Made by a program: the position numbers and the translations under genes. From contig CAVTGS010000017.1 of the NCBI GenBank assembly GCA_963734295.1, positions 75,306 to 139,305 of the forward strand: a stretch of DNA of 64,000 bases. The letters run 5' to 3'. The DNA comes from JAEUMW01 sp963734295 (GTDB lineage: Bacteria; Pseudomonadota; Gammaproteobacteria; Burkholderiales; JAEUMW01). Below the pieces are notes generated by a model. It saw only the letters and a list, made by a program, of their open reading frames with translations, did not search any database and was not told where the DNA came from. The first letter of the stretch is position 1. Every line of letters begins with the position of its first letter. Shown here in pieces: positions 48,343-56,327 of this stretch.

Positions 48343-48549
48343 ATGAAGTACAGCATCGAATGTGAGCAGGAAGAAGACGGGCGCTGGCTCGCTGAGGTTG
48401 CTGAACTACCTGGCGTCTTGGCCTACGGGGACACCGCCGAGGAAGCGATGGCGAAGGCCCAAGTCCTAGCCCTTCGCGTACTCGCTGAACGCCTTGAGCA
48501 CGGCGAAGCGCGCCCCGTCGATATCAGCATCTCCGTCGCTACGGTATGA
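48343..48549 (+). CDS. hicB: HicB antitoxin (copy 2)
   Basis: Nearly identical to copy 1, with one clear substitution (AEVAELPGV instead of AEVPELPGV) and a few silent changes. Full length and in frame, so antitoxin function is probably kept. The adjoining toxin is damaged, which leaves an antitoxin that could neutralise the toxin of copy 1. Confidence 0.88.
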   Translation: MKYSIECEQEEDGRWLAEVAELPGVLAYGDTAEEAMAKAQVLALRVLAERLEHGEARPVDISISVATV

Positions 48550-48758
48550 GTCAGTGGCCTTCCACGAAGGGCTACCCGTGTTCTATCCGCACTCCATCGC
48601 ATCGGTTGGCAAATCAAGCGCCAATCGGGCTCGCATCGCACGCTGTCGCGTCAAGGCTGGCCCGATTTCGTTTCGCGTTTCACGACCGCGAAGAGATCGG
48701 TCCGCGAATGCTGGCGCGAATCGCCAAACACACTGGGCTCACCCCCGAAGATCTGTAG
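48546..48758 (+). pseudogene. hicA: HicA toxin (copy 2), centre scrambled by compensating indels
   Basis: The first eight residues (MSQWPSTK) and the last ~30 (FAFHDREEIGPRMLARIAKH) match copy 1. In between, an extra G and other inserted bases near 48570-48580 shift the frame, and loss of one T near 48676 restores it. The catalytic SGSHRTL segment is replaced by unrelated sequence, so the toxin should be inactive. The nucleotide sequence is still about as conserved as the rest, so the change is recent or an assembly error. Confidence 0.7.
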
Positions 48759-48776
48759 GCAATCGGGAGTGGTGAC

Positions 48777-48855
48777 GCCCAACCCGTCATTTGCACCGGA
48801 CCCGTTCCGCCGGGCTTCGCCCGCCTGCGCGGGCAGGTGAACTCTGGCGTTGGGC
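48777..48855 (+). repeat. attC site 5 (best-preserved)
   Basis: Perfectly complementary cores GCCCAAC (48777-48783) and GTTGGGC (48849-48855) enclose 79 bases that fold into an imperfect hairpin. TTTGCACC pairs with GGTGAAC leaving an extrahelical base, as in true attC sites. It follows hicBA copy 2 and precedes the MBL-fold gene. Confidence 0.75.
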
Positions 48856-48903
48856 GACAGGTACCTGAACGCCTATTACTCGATCGGTGACAAGGAGAGT
48901 CTG

Positions 48904-49632
48904 ATGGTTATTACGAACAGACAGTCCGGGACGAATGTGCATGAGGTTGCGGACACGATCTATCGCATCAACACGCCAGTTGTGATCGAAGGCGCCGGTG
49001 GGTTCTCGTTCAATCAATACCTCATCACGGATGACGAACCATTGCTCTTCCACACCGGGCCGCGAAAGATGTTTCCGCTAGTGCGTGAAGCGGTGGCGAG
49101 CGTTTTGCCGGTGGAGCGGCTTCGCTACATTGCGTTTTCCCATGTGGAAGCCGACGAGTGCGGCTCACTCAACGAATGGCTGATCGTCGCTCCGCAATCC
49201 GTACCACTGTGCGGCACGGTTGCTGCCATGGTATCGATTAGTGACCTCGCTGATCGGGCGCCCCGCGCGCTTGCCGATGGAGAGCTACTCTCTCTGGGCA
49301 CGCACTCCGTGCGTTGGTTCGACACGCCGCATCTGCCGCACGCGTGGGAATGCGGCTTCTTGACAGAAGAACAAACCTCTACGTTGCTATGTGGTGACCT
49401 GTTCACGCAGGGAGGCGCTGATCTTCCGCCCATCACGGAATCGGACATTCTTGGGCCGAGCGAGGCTTTCCGCCATAGGATGGATTACTTCTCTCACACG
49501 ACGAACGCACGTGTGATGCTTGAGAGACTGGCCTCGACAAACCCGGTAACCCTTGCGTGCATGCACGGCAGCGCATGGCGTGGCGATGGGGCGAACCTGC
49601 TTCGTGCTCTTGCTGATGCGCTATCTGCATGA
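48904..49632 (+). CDS. MBL-fold protein (flavodiiron-type oxygen-reductase domain relative)
   Basis: A 242-residue metallo-beta-lactamase-fold protein starting MVITNRQSGTNVHEVADTIY; AAGGAGAG precedes the ATG. NQYLITDDEPLLFHTGPRKM and RYIAFSHVEADECGSLNEWL correspond to the ODP/FprA-like MBL domain. The usual HxHxDH is reduced to SHVEADE, giving H-x-E-x-D as in flavodiiron proteins. Later ligands are in DTPHLPHAWECGFL and LLCGDLFTQGG, with CMHGSAW at the end. The flavodoxin domain is absent. It is a cassette gene flanked by attC sites; activity is unknown. Confidence 0.8.
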   Translation: MVITNRQSGTNVHEVADTIYRINTPVVIEGAGGFSFNQYLITDDEPLLFHTGPRKMFPLVREAVASVLPVERLRYIAFSHVEADECGSLNEWLIVAPQSVPLCGTVAAMVSISDLADRAPRALADGELLSLGTHSVRWFDTPHLPHAWECGFLTEEQTSTLLCGDLFTQGGADLPPITESDILGPSEAFRHRMDYFSHTTNARVMLERLASTNPVTLACMHGSAWRGDGANLLRALADALSA

Positions 49633-49660
49633 TTTGCTCCCTACTTGGTATGGATATGTC

Positions 49661-49725
49661 GCCCCACTAGGCGCTCCAGCGGACTCCACTCCGCTACGCT
49701 CCGCCGCTGAACGTGAACGTTGAGC
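49661..49725 (+). repeat. attC-like site 6 (after MBL-fold gene)
   Basis: R' core GTTGAGC at 49719-49725 and a slightly degenerate R'' (GCCCCAC at 49661-49667) enclose 65 bases. TCCAGCGG on the left pairs with CCGCTGAAC on the right, the standard L box pairing. Copy 2 of the 118-base gene-less unit follows shortly after (49751-49868). Confidence 0.65.
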
Positions 49726-50028
49726 GTCCGCTTGCGGCCGCCGTTTGAGCGACCGCGTTGCAGAAGGCCGACCGACTGCAACGGGTCCGGTGCCGACGCC
49801 GAGCAAAGCCGCGATGGGATGTCCGGACCTTGGTCGCCAAGCTCCCCGTTACTGGGCGCCCGTGAGCCGCTGAGAACCGTGGATTGCGCACCCGCGGCGC
49901 CGATTCCACGCCCAACCGCAAGATTCCACGGCCGCTGCCACGCTGGGTTCAACGCGCCGCACGCAAGATGGCTCCTGTCCGGACACGGATCCGGATCACT
50001 TCATCACCCGTCAACAGGAGTACACCAC

Positions 50029-50595
50029 ATGACCATCCAGACCAGGACCGCCGAGAACGGCGTCAACGTAGCAGCATTGCTGGGCGCCCGCGAGGCGCTG
50101 AGCGGGGCCCCGGAAGCCGCACGCTTCAAGTGGCGCGCGACCAGCGAATGGCTGAACGGCACGCACAGTCGCGCCACCGTGGACGGCTTCTTCGGTCTCG
50201 GCGGCGAGCAGAAGCATCGCCAGACGTTCCGGTTCGACTCCGATCACCCGGAGGTCTTCGCGGCCCAGGACAACGGCGCGACGCCCGTCGAGTTTGTCCT
50301 CGTCGGTCTGGCCGGCTGCCTGACCGCGGGCATCGCCGCGGTCGCCCAGAACCGCAACATCCAGCTCAAGTCGGTCAAGGCGACGCTCGAGGCCGGCATG
50401 GACCTGCAGGGAATCCTCGGCGTCGACGCGAACGTCCGCAACGGCTTCGACGGCATCAAGGTGCACTACGCGATCGACGCGGACGCCTCCGCGGAGGAGA
50501 TCGCCGCACTGGTCGCGCAGTCGCAGAAGCGCTCGGCCGTGTTCGACGTCGTCACCAACCCGACCGATGTCACGGTCACCGCGAGCAAGGCGTAA
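50029..50595 (+). CDS. OsmC family peroxidase-like protein
   Basis: A 188-residue OsmC/Ohr-fold protein starting MTIQTRTAENGVNVAALLG; CAGGAG lies eight bases ahead of the start. TPVEFVLVGLAGCLTAGIAA carries one redox Cys at the conserved helix. A second, upstream Cys is not evident, so a full two-Cys peroxidase cycle is doubtful. The C-terminus contains VHYAIDADASAEEIAALVAQ and RSAVFDVVTNPTDVTV. It overlaps the next flavoprotein start by one base (TAATG), so the two are translationally coupled. Confidence 0.85.
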   Translation: MTIQTRTAENGVNVAALLGAREALSGAPEAARFKWRATSEWLNGTHSRATVDGFFGLGGEQKHRQTFRFDSDHPEVFAAQDNGATPVEFVLVGLAGCLTAGIAAVAQNRNIQLKSVKATLEAGMDLQGILGVDANVRNGFDGIKVHYAIDADASAEEIAALVAQSQKRSAVFDVVTNPTDVTVTASKA

Positions 50596-51885
50596 TGACC
50601 CAACGCGTAAAGCGGTGGCTGGCCGGCATCGTCGACGTTGTCGTCATCGGTGCCGGTCATTCCGGTCTGGCGATGAGCCATGTGCTCGGCCAGCGCGCGA
50701 TCGAGCACGTCGTGCTCGAGCGCGGCGAGGTCGCGAATTCATGGCGCACGGAGCGCTGGGATTCGCTGCGATTGCTCACGCCGAACTGGATGTGCCGGCT
50801 TCCGGGTTACCGCTACCAGGGCGACGACCCGGACGGATACATGAGCGTCGACGAGGTCGTGGACTTTCGTGTCCGACTATGCCAAGTGTATGTCGGCTCC
50901 GGTCGTGACACACACGACGGTGATTCAGGTCGCGGCGGCGGCGGACGGTTACCGCGTGTCGACCAATCGCGGTGACTGGCTCTGCCGCGCCGTCGTGCTC
51001 GCCACCGGTGCCTTCAACAAGCCGATCGTGCCGCGGGTCGCCGAGGGCGTGCCCACCGGCGTCGAACAGCTCACGGCGCAGGCTTACCGCAATCCAGAGC
51101 AACTCGCCGAGGGCGGGGTACTGGTCGTCGGCGGGTCAGCGACCGGCTTGCAGCTCGCGCAGGAGATCCAGCGCAGCGGCCGGCCCGTGACGCTCGCGGT
51201 CGGCGAACACGTGCGTATGCCGCGCGTCTATCGCGGCCGCGACATCCAGTGGTGGATGCTCGCGTCGGGCGTGCTGGACCAGCGTATCGAGGAGGTGGAC
51301 GAGCCCGACCGGGCGCGGCGCGTGCCATCGCCGCAGCTCGTGGGGACACCCGAGCGCGCCACGCTCGACCTCAATGTCCTGCGCGAGCAGGGTGTCGAGG
51401 TCGTGGGCCGCCTGGCGGGCATCCGCGACGGGAAAGCGCAGTTCTCCGGGTCGCTGCGCAACGTCTGCGCGCTCGCCGACCTCAAGATGGACCGCCTGCT
51501 CGCGTCGATCGACGAGTGGGCGGAACGCAGCGGCATGGCCGGCGAGGTCGGTCCCGCCGAGCGTTACGCGCCGACCGACGTCGGCACGGCACCCCGGCTC
51601 GGGCTCGCGCTGGGCGAGGAGGTGTGCACGGTGCTGTGGGCGACCGGCTTCCGCCCGGATTTCTCCTGGCTCGACCTGCCGGTTTTCGACCGCAAGGGAG
51701 AGCTGAAGCACGATCGCGGCGTCGTCGACGCGCCGGGACTTTACGTGCTGGGACTGCCGTATCTCCGGCGCCGGAAGTCGAGCTTCATACACGGTGCCGA
51801 GGACGATGTGCGCGAGCTGGGCGCGCATCTCGCCGAGTACCTCGACCGGACGGCGCGGGTGCAGGTCGCCGGCATCGCGGCATAA
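50595..51885 (+). CDS. FAD-dependent NAD(P)-binding oxidoreductase, one-base frameshift near 50865
   Basis: About 430 residues when repaired. FAD-binding GxGxxG is VVVIGAGHSGLAMSHVLGQR near the N-terminus. NADPH-binding GGVLVVGGSATGLQLAQEIQ is in the middle, and the ATGF motif VLWATGFRPDFSWL follows. This is the flavin monooxygenase/YUC-CzcO-like group. The frame breaks at VVDF, where a TTT run appears to hold one T too many; repair gives VVDFVSDYAKCM. Coupled to the OsmC gene, it may process a reduced thiol or organic hydroperoxide, but the substrate is unknown. Confidence 0.85.
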
Positions 51886-51991
51886 CGACCGAGGGGACGA
51901 ATCTGGGTTAGGACAGCGCCCATACGCATGGCCCGCCGCGGCGTCGCTGGCGTCGCGCTACGCGCGGTCGACTGGAATGGGACTGGCCTCG

Positions 51992-52201
51992 CTACTTGGT
52001 TTTCCTGGTACGGGAGCGGCGGCCACCTTTTTCTGGCGGCACCTTTCCGCCTTCCCGGCGCGCCTCCGACAGGCCGATCGCGATCGCCTGCTTCGGGTTC
52101 GTGACCTTCTTTCCTGTCCTGCCGCTCTTCAGCTTCCCGCGCTTGAGCTCTCGCATGGCTTCCGCAACCTTCTCGGACGCCTTCTTTCCATACCTGGACA
52201 T
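51992..52201 (-). CDS. DUF6496 family small basic protein
   Basis: A 69-residue basic protein starting MSRYGKKASEKVAEAMRELK, with GKKVTNPKQAIAIGLSEARR and a Lys/Arg-rich tail (KGGRRSRTRKTK). The family is common in environmental bacteria, with histone-H1-like composition but unknown function. A large stem-loop separates it from the next gene upstream. Confidence 0.75.
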   Translation of the reverse strand: MSRYGKKASEKVAEAMRELKRGKLKSGRTGKKVTNPKQAIAIGLSEARREGGKVPPEKGGRRSRTRKTK

Positions 52202-52225
52202 GATCTTGTCTCCGAACAAGACGAC

Positions 52226-52264
52226 CGACGTCGCCCGGCCGCTCGAGGCAGCCGGGCGACGTCG
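52226..52264. terminator. Bidirectional-looking stem-loop
   Basis: Fourteen-base perfect arms CGACGTCGCCCGGC and GCCGGGCGACGTCG with an 11-base loop lie between the DUF1328 and DUF6496 genes. No T-run follows on either strand, so termination is likely but unproven. Confidence 0.55.
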
Positions 52265-52267
52265 CTT

Positions 52268-52435
52268 CTAAAGCGGGGGACTCCGGCGCCCCAGAACGAA
52301 TAGGAGCACCGCAACGATCAGCCCCACGATGAACAGGATCCACGCAATGTTCACCGCCGTGCCGGCGATACCGCTGAAGCCGAGAACGCCGGCGACCAGT
52401 GCAATGACGAGAAAAATTGCAGCCCAGTAGATCAT
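52268..52435 (-). CDS. DUF1328 small membrane protein
   Basis: A 55-residue protein starting MIYWAAIFLVIALVAGVLGF with two transmembrane helices and a GIAGTAVNIAWILFIVGLIV hairpin. This is the YtjA/DUF1328 pattern seen in stress-induced inner-membrane proteins. AAGGAGAA precedes the ATG. Confidence 0.88.
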   Translation of the reverse strand: MIYWAAIFLVIALVAGVLGFSGIAGTAVNIAWILFIVGLIVAVLLFVLGRRSPPL

Positions 52436-52501
52436 GATCTTCTCCTTCGGTTGGTGTTTGCGAATTGCGATTCGACGGGCGCGTGTGTCGCGCACATGTG
52501 C

Positions 52502-52684
52502 CTAGCGTTTGTCGCCTGGACGTTCCGCCGGCTCCTTCTCGACGGCCAGCGGTGCGGACACCGGCCCCGACGGCGGCATGGGTGCGGCCGTCGGCGCAGG
52601 CGGTGTCGTGCTCTTGGGATCACATGCCGCAAGACTTGCTGAAAGAATTGCCACGACCACGGGAATTGCGCGCTTTGGTTGCAT
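52502..52684 (-). CDS. Small Pro-rich lipoprotein
   Basis: A 60-residue protein with a lipoprotein signal (VVVAILSASLAAC; Cys20 the lipidation site). The mature part is proline/alanine-rich (PPAPTAAPMPPSGPVSAPL) with a charged tail. GAGGAACGAGG precedes the start. No family is recognised; it is probably an envelope stress-cluster member. Confidence 0.6.
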   Translation of the reverse strand: MQPKRAIPVVVAILSASLAACDPKSTTPPAPTAAPMPPSGPVSAPLAVEKEPAERPGDKR

Positions 52685-52737
52685 CCTCGTTCCTCCTGTG
52701 AAAGTGCGTGCTTGGATAGGCGAAAGATAGGTAACAG

Positions 52738-53244
52738 TTACACGCGGTGTGCAATTCTTGCCCGCTTGCCGCGCAAGGATCGACCGCTCAGGCTGTCGTC
52801 CGGCGGAGGAAGATCGAGATGCCGGAGGCCGCCGCGGCAGTGCAGGAGCGCCGCGAAATATCTCTGCACGATGCGCTGGATGTGCGCAGGCAGGTCATGC
52901 TCGAAGGTATCCCGAAAGCGCATCAAGGTCTCCTCCTCGGTGCGCACACACTCGTCCCGCACGGTGGCGTCGTCGTGCGCCCGTATCGCGTCATGAAGAG
53001 CCATCCAGTCGGGCGCACCCGGCGCGCTCGACACCGTGTCTGCGCAGATGCGGCGGTCGTTCGCGGCCCGCACCGCCACCAGTTCTCTTGCGGCTCTTCC
53101 GCATAGCAGCGCCCGCTCGAGCAGCATGGCGCCCAAGTGCTCGTTGCGTGTCGTGTGCGCGCACACCGTGAACGCCGCCTCCACGTCCTGATTCGCGCGC
53201 ACGAGCTCGGCCAGCAGATCGTCGTCGCAGGGTCGTAGCATCAT
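52738..53244 (-). CDS. PA2169-like four-helix protein (DUF2383)
   Basis: A 168-residue soluble protein. The predicted four-helix bundle shows LLAELVRANQDVEAAFTVCA, LGAMLLERALLCGRAARELV, DAIRAHDDATVRDECVRTEE and LPAHIQRIVQRYFAALLHCR. The spacing and pattern fit the DUF2383/PA2169 ferritin-like group. Function unknown. GGAGAGAGAC upstream gives a plausible ribosome-binding site. It lies in the small stress-gene cluster. Confidence 0.55.
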   Translation of the reverse strand: MMLRPCDDDLLAELVRANQDVEAAFTVCAHTTRNEHLGAMLLERALLCGRAARELVAVRAANDRRICADTVSSAPGAPDWMALHDAIRAHDDATVRDECVRTEEETLMRFRDTFEHDLPAHIQRIVQRYFAALLHCRGGLRHLDLPPPDDSLSGRSLRGKRARIAHRV

Positions 53245-53380
53245 GTCTCTCTCCTTTGTGTGTCACCGACGCAGCATGTCGCGAGCAGTGGCCATGCCTG
53301 AAGTTCTCGGCACGATGATTGCCCCGTCATTGGCGCGGTATCGTTTCAACCCGACACACCTTTTCTCCAGAGGAGCACTC

Positions 53381-53683
53381 ATGACCGACCTTCGAAATTT
53401 TGCAATCGCAACGGCGGTGGCTGCAGGGCTCACAACTGCATCCGTCGTGTTTGCACAGGCACCTCGAAGTCCAGCGGATCCGAATTCACCCGGCGCCGTC
53501 GTGACGCCCTATTCCAACAAGGCGTACAAGGGGCGCGATCCCGGCACGTTCGACAGGTCCGACACGACTGCACGCGACCGCGCCTATGGCGGCAGCGGAT
53601 CTGCCGGAAGCGGCGGTTCGTCCACCGAAAGTCCAACCTCGCCGCGCCCGCCTCGGAGCGATGGCGGCAAACACAAGGAGTGA
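53381..53683 (+). CDS. Exported Gly/Ser/Pro-rich small protein
   Basis: A 100-residue protein with a signal peptide (MTDLRNFAIATAVAAGLTTA, SVVFAQ; cleavage near AQA). The mature part is low-complexity: a Pro/Asp stretch, then GSGSAGSGGSSTESPTSPRP and a charged tail. AGAGGAGC lies upstream of the start, and the PRC-barrel gene begins four bases after its stop, so the two form an operon. No family recognised. Confidence 0.7.
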   Translation: MTDLRNFAIATAVAAGLTTASVVFAQAPRSPADPNSPGAVVTPYSNKAYKGRDPGTFDRSDTTARDRAYGGSGSAGSGGSSTESPTSPRPPRSDGGKHKE

Positions 53684-53687
53684 TGAC

Positions 53688-54107
53688 ATGAGCGAACTCA
53701 GACAGACGCAAAGCGGTGCGAAGATTCTCTCCCCTTACGAAGAGAGCCACGACGGACCCGGTCCGCGCGTGATGGCTGCCGGCACGCTCGAAGGTGACGA
53801 AGTCGTGAATCACGACGGCGAGAAGCTCGGGACGCTGAACGACATCATGGTCGACGTGCCGACGGGCCGCGTCGCCTATGCGGTGCTCTCGAGCGGCGGA
53901 TTGTTCGGAATCGGCGACAAGCTGTTCGCGATTCCCTGGCATGCGCTCACGCTGGATGCGGAGAACAAGCGTTTCATTCTCGACGTCTCGAAGGACACCC
54001 TCGATCAGGCACCGGGGTTCGACAAGGACCACTGGCCCAGCATGGCCGACGATTCGTGGGCCCGCGCAGTGCACGGCTATTACAAGGCACGTCCTTATTG
54101 GGAGTAA
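53688..54107 (+). CDS. PRC-barrel domain protein
   Basis: A 139-residue soluble protein. The PRC-barrel beta sandwich lies at ~28-110 (GDEVVNHDGEKLGTLNDIMV, GRVAYAVLSSGGLFGIGDKL, FAIPWHALTLDAENKRFILD), followed by SKDTLDQAPGFDKDHWPSMA. Stand-alone proteins of this sort are stress-induced in proteobacteria and their role is unclear. AAGGAG lies eight bases before the ATG. A strong terminator follows. Confidence 0.9.
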   Translation: MSELRQTQSGAKILSPYEESHDGPGPRVMAAGTLEGDEVVNHDGEKLGTLNDIMVDVPTGRVAYAVLSSGGLFGIGDKLFAIPWHALTLDAENKRFILDVSKDTLDQAPGFDKDHWPSMADDSWARAVHGYYKARPYWE

Positions 54108-54135
54108 GAAATCCAACGCGGGCTTCGCCTTCTGC

Positions 54136-54167
54136 AAAGCGCCGGCCAGTCGACCGGCGCTTTTTTT
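54136..54167 (+). terminator. Intrinsic terminator after the PRC-barrel gene
   Basis: Stem AAAGCGCCGG / CCGGCGCTTT with an eight-base loop, running into seven T residues. Confidence 0.9.
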
Positions 54168-54407
54168 CACGGATCTCGGTGGAAATGTTTGCCGGTACGC
54201 CAGTCGTTCTTGCCGATGACTCACGGTCGCCGCACCGCCAACGGCGGACGGGAAATCGGCGTTCGCCTTGCGCAGTAAGGCGACACCGGTCGCACACACC
54301 ACGCGGGCGCGTGGGTTGCGATGCTCACGGCAGTGCCGCTTACCCAACCGAGAGGTGGACACGATGCAAAGATCCGTACCTGCGCCGGTCAGCCGCGAGT
54401 ACACGCG

Positions 54408-55460
54408 ATGAAGATCGCCCAGATCGCGCCCCTGATGGAGAGTGTGCCGCCGAAGCTCTATGGCGGTACCGAGCGGGTGGTCTCCTGGATCACCGAAGAG
54501 CTGGTTCGACAGGGCCATAGCGTCACCTTGTTCGCGAGCGGCGATTCGGTGACGGAAGCGGAGCTGGTGCCCTGCGTTCCGACCGCGCTCAGGCTCGACG
54601 CGGGAGTCTTCGATCCGCTCGCGCACTTCACGGTGCTGCTGGAGCGGCTGCGTCAGCGCGCGCACGAGTTCGATGTCCTGCACTTCCATACGGACTACTT
54701 CCACTTTCCGGTGTTCAGCCACGTCGCGGACCGCACGCTGACCACACTGCACGGCCGCCTCGATCTCCCCGACCTGCCGGCGGTGTTTCGCGCATTTCCG
54801 CGCATGCCCTTGATCTCGATAGCGCACCACCAGCGCAGGCCCTTACCTTTCGCGAACTGGGTCGGCACCGTCCATCACGGCCTCCCCGCCAATCTCCTGC
54901 CTTACTGCGGGGCTCCGTCGTGGGACTACCTCGCCTTCCTCGGCCGCATCTGCCCGGAGAAGCGCGTGGATCGCGCGATCGCCATCGCCAAGGCGTTGGC
55001 ATGAAGCTCAGGATCGCGGCGAAGGTCGACAAGGCCGACCGCACATACTTTCGAGCAGACGATCAGGCCCCTGCTGGACGATCCCCTGATCGAATTCATC
55101 GGTGAAATCGGAGACGCCGAGAAGGCGGACTTTCTCGGCAACGCATTCGCGATGCTGTTTCCGATTGACTGGCCCGAGCCGTTCGGCCTCGTGATGATCG
55201 AGGCGATGGCCTGCGGCACGCCGGTCATCGCCTACCGCCGCGGCTCGGTGCCGGAGATCATCGATCAAGGCGTCACGGGCTGGATCGTGGATGACGAGGC
55301 GGAGGCAGCGGCTGCCTGCCGGCGCGCCAGCATGCTCGACCGGGCGCGGGTGAGGCGGCGCTTCGAGGAACGCTTCACGTGCGAACGCATGGTTCGCGAC
55401 TACGACGACTTCTATACCGGGAGGCGCAGCGTCCGGACCGCCGTGGCCCGGGCTGGCTGA
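54408..55460 (+). CDS. GT4 family glycosyltransferase, two one-base frameshifts
   Basis: About 350 residues when repaired. The GT-B N-terminal half begins MKIAQIAPLMESVPPKLYGG, with TLFASGDSVTEAE and FDVLHFHTDYFHF. The C-terminal half contains LAFLGRICPEKRVDRAIAIA, LIEFIGEIGDAEKADFLGNA and the donor-site motif FPIDWPEPFGLVMIEAMACG, TPVIAYRRGSVPEII. Breaks occur near 54998 (a lost G before ATGAAG) and near 55050 (an extra C after TACTTT). The acceptor is unknown; similar proteins neighbour trehalose or glycogen genes. The beta-phosphoglucomutase gene begins 13 bases downstream. Confidence 0.85.
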
Positions 55461-55473
55461 TCGGGTCCCGCGC

Positions 55474-56304
55474 ATGGACGTCTCGCTCGTGCTCCGGGTG
55501 CCCGTGTCTGATCGTTCGCTCGCCGGCGTCATCTTCGATGTCGACGGCGTGCTCGTCGCCTCGCCGCACGAGCGCGCGTGGCGGGAGTCGCTCGAGGGGC
55601 TCATGCGCGCACCTGGCGCGAGCTCGCGCCGCCACACCTGTATCGACCCGGCGCGTTCACCACCGAGGTCTATCAGGCACACGTCGCCGGCAAGCCGCGA
55701 CACTCCGGTGCGCGTGCGCGTGCTCGAATACTTCGGCGTGCCCGACGCGGCGAGCCGCGCGGAAGCGAGTACGCCGACCGCCAAGCAGCGGCAGATCGAA
55801 GCGCTGATCGCAGCCGGTAACTTCGCCGCCTTCGCCGACGCGCTGCGCTGGTGGTCGCACTGCTGCGCCGGAGTCCCGCTCGCCGCCGCCTCGTCGTCGA
55901 AGAACGCGAACGATTCATACGGCGAGTCGATGTCGGTCGCTTTGCCGAGCGCGCCGGACTCGACGCTGGCGCTGGGCGGCCGGCGGACGCTGCTCGACGT
56001 GTTCGACGCCAACGTCTGCGGCGCGACGTCGGCCGCGGGCAAGCCGCGACCCCGACATCTTCCTCGCTCGCCGCCGCGGAGCTCGGCATTCCGCGCCGAC
56101 GCGCTGCGTCGTCGTCGAGGATGCGCCGTCGGGCGATCGAGGCGGCGAAGGCAGGCGGCATGTGCGGCGGTCGGCGTCGCGCGGCTCGACGACGAAGCGC
56201 TGCTCGCTGGCGGCCGGCGCCGATCTGGTCGTGCACGAGCTCGATGCGCAGGTGCTCGACGCGCTGCTCGCCGAGGCGGCTGGGCGGCCAGCAGCCATGC
56301 CTGA
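55474..56304 (+). pseudogene. Beta-phosphoglucomutase-like HAD hydrolase, multiple indels
   Basis: Interconverts beta-glucose-1-phosphate and glucose-6-phosphate. Conserved pieces are scattered over three frames: AGVIFDVDGVLVASPHERAW (nucleophile DxDG), GAFTTEVYQAHVAGKPR, YFGVPDAASRAE, IEALIAAGNFAAFADALR, AAGKP and a C-terminal EAAKAGGMCG then ADLVVHELDAQVLDALLAEA. At least five one-base shifts are needed, yet no internal stop or substitution decay is obvious. I read this as one real gene damaged by assembly errors in extremely GC-rich sequence. GH65 follows directly; the pair forms a pathway. Confidence 0.75.
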
Positions 56305-56327
56305 AGCCGATACGAGGAGATCACGCA

